Notes under the pieces: generated by a model
What the model saw: only the letters and a program-made list of their open reading frames with translations
Databases searched by the model: none
Told to the model about the DNA's origin: nothing
Shown here: positions 40,001 to 49,000 of the stretch, one piece after another
How the letters are laid out: each line of letters starts with the position of its first letter
Numbering within the stretch: position 1 is the first letter of the stretch
Translations under genes and position numbers: made by a program
Assembly: GCA_922989275.2 (NCBI GenBank)
Contig: OV277859.1
Span: 86,796,198-86,860,197 of the forward strand
DNA: 64,000 bases
Reading direction: 5' to 3'
Source of the DNA: Gari tellinella
Lineage: Eukaryota > Mollusca > Bivalvia > Cardiida > Psammobiidae

Positions 40001-43000
40001 ATGCTGCACCATAGGTTTGTCATTTTGCAATTCATTGTTAAAATCTACCCTAAATATTGATACTAGAATTATTGTCCATATTAGGTAGATAGATTTATTT
40101 TGGTAAAAAGTGTTCATAACATGGAAAAACATAATTAAGGTAACAAATAAAATGTAATGTACACTAGACACCAAGCATAACACAAAAAAGGAAACTAAGT
40201 TTCCTTATTTCCATTGTGGTCCTTGGTTTTAACCCATTGTATGCTGGGTAATATTTGACGGCCATTTTAAAATGTCGTCTGCAGCGGGTATAACTCAAAT
40301 ATTTGCAAAAGATTTTAGCAGTTTCTGATAGAATACTGAACTAGCTGCAAACACAATGTGGGGCCTGATCTGAGATAAAAACTGTTTGCCTAGAGGTACA
40401 CCTAAAAGTGTATCCCGCACATACTGGGTTAAGTTTTCATGAGTGGGTGTCGGGACTAAGAAGCTTAGGAACTCTCTGCACTATTCTGATTACAACAACA
40501 AGCAAAAAACGTGTTTATTCTCACTTGCAGATCATGACCAATTTTTGCATAACAATAACAAATTAAAAAGCAAAAAATGAAGTAAACCAGTCATTATTAC
40601 CCTAGTAATTAACCTTGATGGTTGCCAGGTTACGGCTTCAATAGTTATTTCTTCACCTGTAACCCCTATACTTCCTCACCCTGAGTGTTCTGATATTTGA
40701 AAAAAGTTTGGATCCTGATCAGATGCCAAGTAACTTGGCATCTGATCAGAATCCAAACTGTTTTACACACACATCAATGTAGATTTTTTTCTGGCAATTT
40801 TCATAAAATCTATAAATTTGAGAAACAAAAACAGATGACAATTCTTAAACAGAAAAATCTTGGCACTGAAGAGTTTTATTAGATATCAAATGATTTGTGA
40901 CAGAAAAACATTTGCATCAAAATTTAATTTACATGATCTAAATTGATGCAATGACCCTAATTTTAGAAGGTGTTCGTAGCACAAGTGTTTTGTTTTTCAT
41001 CGAAGCTACAGAAGAAATGGCCCCAAGGTTATAAAGAGTTTGAGTTGATTTTAACAATGAATTTCAAAGTGACAAACAGTGCAGATCCTGTTCTGACAAA
41101 TCAAATGCTTGAGAATGATCTCAGACTCAACTCAAAACTCTTTGACTCTGGCTCTTAACTCTTCTTCCACCGTGATATTTGCTCATAAATTGTCATCTGA
41201 AGGCTTGTCAAAGTGAGTTTTATGCATTGATTTATAAATAAGAGAAATCTAAAGTCCATCTGCAGTAGGTTCAAATCTAGATCAGACTACACATATTATG
41301 GATATCAATGGATATTTTTAATTACCAAAATATGAATCAGTGAACTTGGAATTGTGGATACCTTTATAAATATTGGTCTAAATTAGAAAACGGTGTAGAC
41401 CCTGATCAGAGGGTGCCTATTGGAGGCCTCTGATCTGGGTCAACACTGTTTACAAATGTATTGAGTATATTTTAAACAGGTTCATGGTTTTGAAAGAGTT
41501 AAAGCAGGATGACAGTAAAGAAGATAAGGCAGTTAACCCATTACCTCATAGTCCGTTTCTAGTTTTGAAGATATGTTACTGCTTAAAGCAGGTTGAAAGT
41601 AAATCAGAATGCACCTTAAGGCGCATTCTGCTTTACTTTCAGCCTGCTTTAAGTAAGCATCTTCCAGAATATAGAAAATATTTCGTTTGATACATATTCA
41701 TTAGTCATTACTATATAAATTTGAACTTTTTTCATCAGTGAAGGAATAAATTAGAGGAGTAAAAAGGTGTATTTATTGGGGAATGGGTTAAGTGCAATTT
41801 TGACCCTGATAGGATGAAGCATTACACTGTTTGCACGTGAAGTCACAGTTTAGCTGTTAGCCTGTAAACAGTTCGTATTCCATAGTATCACCATATGAGG
41901 GTAGTTCAAAAACTTTTGATACTGGATCAAATAACTTCTTTATTATAAGTGCAAAATGAATGTGCGATATATCATTTTAAAGAGCAATTCTTTGCCGAAA
42001 TGGTGGTATAATGCACGATAAGATCACATAACTTGATAAGTCACTACTTGAACGTAAATGATCCCTCCTCAAGGACACTGGAACATAGCACTTTTCAGAC
42101 ATTATTTTGCACTTATTATATTGAAGTTATTGATCAAGTATCATTACTTTTTGAACAACCCTCGTAGTTTGTTATGGTTTTTTTTTCAGACTTTATTAAT
42201 CTTTTTACAAAGTTCATTGACATTGCCTGAAGAATTATGACTGAAGTTAAATAATTTAAAGTTTTTTTTGAAGACTTGTTGCTGAAAATTTGATGCACTA
42301 GAGTGCAATTCACTTCCAGATTATATTATAGAGTTAGTCCTGCTGTAAAAACCTAAGTGTTTAGGCTGGAGGGGGCTCTTAATTGCACCATTGACCCTCT
42401 AAAATCTTAAATGGTCCCCTGTTAGATTTATAATGGGTCAGTTTTGCCCACAAGCTTTCAGCTCTGACTGAAACATTAATTCTAAAAAAAAAATTCTTCA
42501 GATTTGCTTGTCATAAAAATTAGATTTTAGCAACAATAAATTATTAAAAAAAACACACAAAAAAGCACCAACCATCAAGTCATTAAAACCAATAAAAAGT
42601 CAGTTTGCAGACATATTTTAGTCAATATTTCGGTAAAAAAGTAAACATCTGATGACAAAAGAAATGATAGATATGTCTTCATTGAGATTCGCTGCATATG
42701 AGAGATTTTTGTTTTTGAAAAAGTTCTTATTTTTGTGTTAACCCATTACACCATAGCTTGTTCTAGTATTGAGGATAGGTGACCACTTAAAGCAGGTTGA
42801 AAGTAAAGCAGAATGTGCCTTAAGGCGCATTCTGCTTTACTTTCAGCCTGCTTTAAGCTAACATATCTGCCTAAATATAGAAAATATTTTTATCATACAT
42901 ATTTATGACTGTATAAAGTGAAACTATTATCTTTTGGGGAGGAATAAATTAAAGGCGTAAAAAGGCGTTTTTATGGGGAAATGGGTTAAAGGTTTAGTAA

Positions 43001-46000
43001 AAGGGGTCAATGTATGCATTATCTTTTCAGATACTTGGAGACGTCTCTGTTGGATGTTGATGTGCAGCCTAACTATGTAAGAGTGACTATCAAAGGAAAG
43101 GTAATAAGAACATCTTTATATCTACTCATTTACATAGTACATGCATGGACGGATCAAGAGGTGTGTGTGTGTGTGAGGGGGCTGACAAGACCTCCCCCCC
43201 TGGTATCTTGGCATTGTTTCAACAGTTTTATTTGAATTTACAACACTAGGGCCATTTGATTTAACCCCTTCCACTGCAGTCAAAACTGCAAATCACCTAT
43301 ATCCAACTATGTTTTACCCATTACCCCATGGCCTGTTTCTAGTTTTAAAGACAGGAGACCACTTAAAGCTGGTTGAAAGTAAAGCAGAATGCGCCTTAAG
43401 GTGCATTCTGCTTTACTTTCAGCGTGCTTTAAGATTTTACATTGTATCTGCTAGAATGAAGAAAATATTTCTTATATTTTTTATTTGTAACAGTATAAAT
43501 TGGAACTATTTCTTCAGTAGAGGAATTAATTAAAGGTGTAAAAAGGCGTATTTATGGAGTAATGGGTTAAGGCAATTGTTATATCTGCCTTACTTTCTAT
43601 TTGATTTAAGACCATCAATGAATATTCATATACAGTTATTACACAGCAATAGTGCCTTCAGTGGTTATTGGCATGACTAAGGTTATATTTGGCGCGAGGG
43701 CTTTAGCTTGAGTACCAATACAGTCGAACTTCCATATCTCGAACTCGCTTAACTCGAATTATCCGATATGTAGACACATGAACTTCATTATTTCATGCTT
43801 GGTTAAGTCAAACATACCCGTATTTCAAAGTTAAAACGTGGCTTAGCCACGTTTTAACTTTGAAATACGGGTGTGTTCGACTTAACCGAGTTAGAGATAT
43901 CGAAGCTCGACTGTATATCCTTAGGAATGCCATTGACCACTAAAGGCTCGACATTGCCGTGTAGTGACTAGTTTGTTGTATATGGAAAATGCACTTCCAA
44001 ACACAATAGATCTACCTGAATTGTATGGAATTTATTTTTCCGCTGAAGAAATCTAACCTGTATAGAACGTGCAAAGTAGTATTCAAAACATAGATCTAAA
44101 TTTGAACAAAATAACGTCCTAAAGGATTCCTCGTATTTCTCACTTTTTCTGTTGTCTTTACTTTTGATGCAGTCATATCTTTTGTCTGTACTTTACATTC
44201 TAAATCCATTAAACGGTTTTCCAGCATATCTCCTGTGACATAACCTTTTCAACAGCCATTTTTGTATTTGTTTCAAAATTTGACGTCATCAATGTCTATA
44301 GAATAAAAGTGCATGTACAGTAGTTCGGTTTCTAGAGATACCGTTATTAGGCTTCCTTTCTGTCATTAGCACTCCGGCTGTTGGGATACTGACATTTTTC
44401 CTTAATAAATTTTTACTATGTATAGTAACATACATGTATATAATAATTCATGATACTATTTGGAGGCGTTGTTTGGCACTGTTGTGGAGGAATGGGTTAA
44501 ATACTAGGTCAGATGCTTCCCACAAACCCTGGAGAAAAAATTGGATCTGCCCATGAACCAATAGAATATTTGGGATATTTGTCTTTTTATTAACATTTTT
44601 ATGACATCTACTGTAAGTGAGAGTTCCCCATTTATAGCAAGAAAATTAGCATTTTGTTTAATTTACATAGAACAGATGGGCTTGATAGACTTTCAAGTAG
44701 AATTGGTGAATTTAATCAATCTGTTTGTAAACTATATGCCCTGAAGGTATGCATGAACATATTGGTTCTTTAAGGAAAGTCTGGCCAACTTGTCTGCTCG
44801 ACATTCATGCAATTCTTGTGAAATGATTTTTATTCTCTTAATATAAACATTAGTCTACTATTGTGACAATGATATACTGATATTGCTAAGGGGATACTAC
44901 GAGTTCATAATATGAAATACAACCAAGTTACACTCCTGCGACAACTAAAAATAGTGCTTGATTTCGGTGTTAAAGGCAGGTTGCTGCTTAAAGCAAGTTG
45001 AAAATAAAGCAGAAAGCTCCTACAGGAGCTTTCTGCTTTACTTTCAACTTGCTTTAAGCTGGCATCTGTATTTAACATGTTGAAGAAGTTTGTTTGAGTG
45101 GTGGCAACGGTTGAACTTGACTGTATTAAACACCATGCTAGTGGTGAAATCCTGATAACCTTTGCAAACAGGTTTGATCCTGATGAGACGCCGTGTAACA
45201 CAGCCTCTCATCAGGATCCAAACTGTTTGACACTCTGACCCTGTTTTGAAAAGAAATTTTGAAAATCTTATTTTTAGAACTTTAGCAGACGACAATTGTT
45301 GCAGACGAAAACATTATCCAGCATGCAAAGAGTTATACACTTGCTCTGGTTGATTTCCCAGGAGGACTGCTGCAGTCTATGGGAAAAGATTTCAGACTTC
45401 AGGAGGAATCTAATTCTTGGTTTTCCCTTGTTGCATCTCTGTCTTTTTGAATGGGGAGGGGACATCAGTGGTTACTAGCATCTCAGCTCTATGAGTAATA
45501 AATCTTGATGAATGATAGAAAGTGATGCATTCTGTTGCATTTGAATTAAATTCTGCAAGATGACCTGATCAGACCTTTAAGCCTTGCTGCCATAGACGGC
45601 CTTCAGTACATATGACCGATATCTAACTGAAATGATATCATGCAGTACATCATAGTTTAAGGAAGGTTGCAGCCTAAACTCATTAACCCATAGCCTATTT
45701 CTACTTTTGAAGACTTGTGACAGCTTAAAGCAGGCTGAAAGTAAAGCAGAATGCGCCTTAAGGCGCATTCTGCTTTAATTTCAGCCTGCTTTAAGTTACC
45801 ATGTGCTAGAACATAGAACAAATTTCTTACTGTACATTATTTCCTCCGCTGAAGAAAAGACATCTACAAATGTAATTGATACAGTCAAGAATATGTTACA
45901 TATTCTTGACTGTATCTATTAGCTAGATGTCTTTTCTTCAGTGGAGGAATAACTTAAACTTGATTGCTAAGTTTGATCTACTCTATGAATACATGTCCTA

Positions 46001-49000
46001 CCTATAGAGCACTGGAAAGACATATATAAATGTGTGCACTTTATTATTATATTTTCACACTGTATATGACAGGTATTCCAGCTGTGTTTAGATGAAGAAG
46101 TGAATGCAGACTCCAGTAGCTGTAAGCGCTCCCAGATAACTGGCCATCTTCTCATCACAATGCCAAAGGTATGGCTAACCATTGCATGATTAACCTATTA
46201 CCCCATAAATCCACCTTTTATTCCTCCACTGAAGAAAAGAATTCCACTTTATGCATTTATAAATAATATGTACCGTAAGAAATAGGTTCTATATCCTGAT
46301 AGATGGTAGCTTAAAGCAGGCTGAAAGTAAAGCAGAATGCACCTTAAGGTGCATTCTGCTTTGCTTTCAACCTGCTTTAAGTGGTTGCTTGTCTTCAAAA
46401 ATAGATATAGGCTACGGGGTAATGGGTTTAATGAACATATGGATCTACATAAGAAAATGCCTTGGGGTGACTATTGAGGGAAAAAACACCAGACTGTTTA
46501 AAATGGCAAACAGTGTAGACCACTGTCAGAAGGCTCATTGAGGAGCCCTTTGATCAGGGTTTACACTTTTTGCAATGGATGCATTTAAATGGTTCTCATT
46601 AGGTTCCACACTGTCAGGATCTACACTGCTTGCAAAGGATATATATTTAGTGCTCCCATTCTCCAAAAACACCCATTGAGAGTAAAACACTTTATGTATT
46701 GTTCTAAGGGAATTGTTATAGGGAGGCGAAATTGAACAGAATTGCAGGGCTCCAGATAAGAGGGAGTGGACTGAATGAATCCAACATTTTCTCACTTATT
46801 TTAGCATCAAATCCTATGGTGTTACTACTCACTAGAATTGTCTTTTCAAGACGATTCTAATGAGTAGTGTTACCATAGGGTTTAGAGCAGAAATAAAGAT
46901 TTTAGTTTTTGAAATACCCACCTTATCTGGAGCTCTGGCATTGTCTTGTTTGGGCAACAGTGGGGAATATTGTTAAACATTGTTGTAAAGAGGGAATTGT
47001 TGTAGGGAGGGCCATTGTAGGGAGGGAGCATTGTACTTGGCTCCCACTCAAAAAGGCCTAATTACCCTTATCATGTAACAAATATTTGTGTTTGTAAAAT
47101 TATTTATAATTCATTATCAAGTTTGTTATGCCATTATGTTCATGATATTTTGTGTTCATTACAATGGTGTTTATGTAACAGTAGATGATTGCCAACAGCA
47201 GCTTACAAGTGCATTCTTTCTGTAGCCAGACTTTATGCTTATAAAGTGTTTGAGATGAGTCTGATATGAGATGATTCTGAGATTGTTTTCAAGCTTTTAA
47301 GTGGTCAGATTTGAGCATTCTACTCTAATCTGACCAACTAAAAGCTTGAGAAAGATCTCTACCTAATCTTGAATGCTTTATAAGCATATGCCCAGGGCTC
47401 CAGATAAGGGAGAGTAAGCTCAGTAAGCTGAACATTTTCCAACACTTTCTTCCTTATTTCTCCATGAATTTTATCTTGTGACTACTCATTTGAGTCATTT
47501 TAACCATTTACCCCATAAATACGCCTTTTTACGCCCTTTAATTTATTCTTCAACTGCAGAATATAGTGCATTTAACAGATATAAATATGTATTCTAAGAA
47601 ATATTGTCTATATTTTAGCTGATGGTAGCTTAAAGCAGGTTGAAAGTAAAATAGAATGTGCCTTAAGGCACATTCTGCTTTACTTTCAACCTGCTTTAAG
47701 TTATCACCTATTTTCAGAAACAGGTTACTATGGGGTAATGGGTTAAAGAGTCAATTCTAATGAGTACATGTAGTTGCATCATAGGGTTTGATTGAGTCAC
47801 CAGTAAGGTAGTTTTTGACGTACAGTAGAACCTCTCTATTACGACCACTAAATTGTGTCAAATATTAGTCGTTTAAGACAGGTGACTCCTACAGGAGCTT
47901 TCTGTTTCACCTTCACATTGCTTAAGCTGCCACCTGTCTTTTAATGCAGACAATTAGCCTTCTTTTAGCGGTCGTAATAGAGAGACTCTACTGTACTTAT
48001 TTATCTGGATCTCTTTGTATCCTGTCGAGGTACACTCTAACAAATCCTGTGCCATTTTTCTTATTCAGTCCAAACAGATTGTGCAGCCCAAACCCATACA
48101 GATTCAGCCACAGAGTAACAAGGAAAACATCAACACAGAAAAGGGCAGGTGAGAAGATGTCATTCTCTTGGCTGTTTTGTTTAACCCTTATCATGCTGAA
48201 TTGACATCAGTTTCAAACACATCGATTGGGAAAATAATAAATGCATTGTTAAAACTAAAACAAAATTAAATACGAGTGACAAACATTTTGGATCCATTTC
48301 AGAGGCTGCATAGCACTGAATTTGATCTGGATCCAAACTGTTTGCAAATGTTAGCCAAGTCATGCCTGGCACAATATGGAGTAATGTTGTAGGGTTCTTA
48401 GCAAATATTGAAGATCATAATGATAGTTTGGCAAAAATGTTATACTTTATAGTTCATTTGAAATGAAATGAAGCTAACTGTAAAAAAAGAACAGTGTCTT
48501 GAAAATGTTGACTTGTTTTTCTTTTTAAATCTCATTGCCCAACAGTGTTGAGCCAGATCAGACACTGAGTAAATCAGCAGCCAATCTGGGTTCTAAACTG
48601 GGTAATGGGCATATATTTGTGGATCATTAACATCTTTGTTGCAAAAGAATGGCATCCCCATTGTGCTAAATATTGTTTGTGAGCTGGTTTGAAAACTTCT
48701 AATAAACTTAAAACTTTTGATTCTGATCAATATGTTTTGTTACTTAAACCTTCAATTAAGAAATTCATTTGAATAATTCCCACAAGGTCAGAATTATATA
48801 GACCTAAACCTGTTGTCAATTTCTGATTTTCAGTAAAAGAATGGAAAAGCTTGAAGTTGATGAGAAAGCCAAGACATCTGTTGACATAGCAAACATAGTG
48901 AAAGAAAAATCAGAACATATAGTCCCTCCATTAGGCTCGAGGCCTATACACCGGAAAGAAGAAAGACCAAACAGTGAGAACTTTGTGGACGACCCTGACG

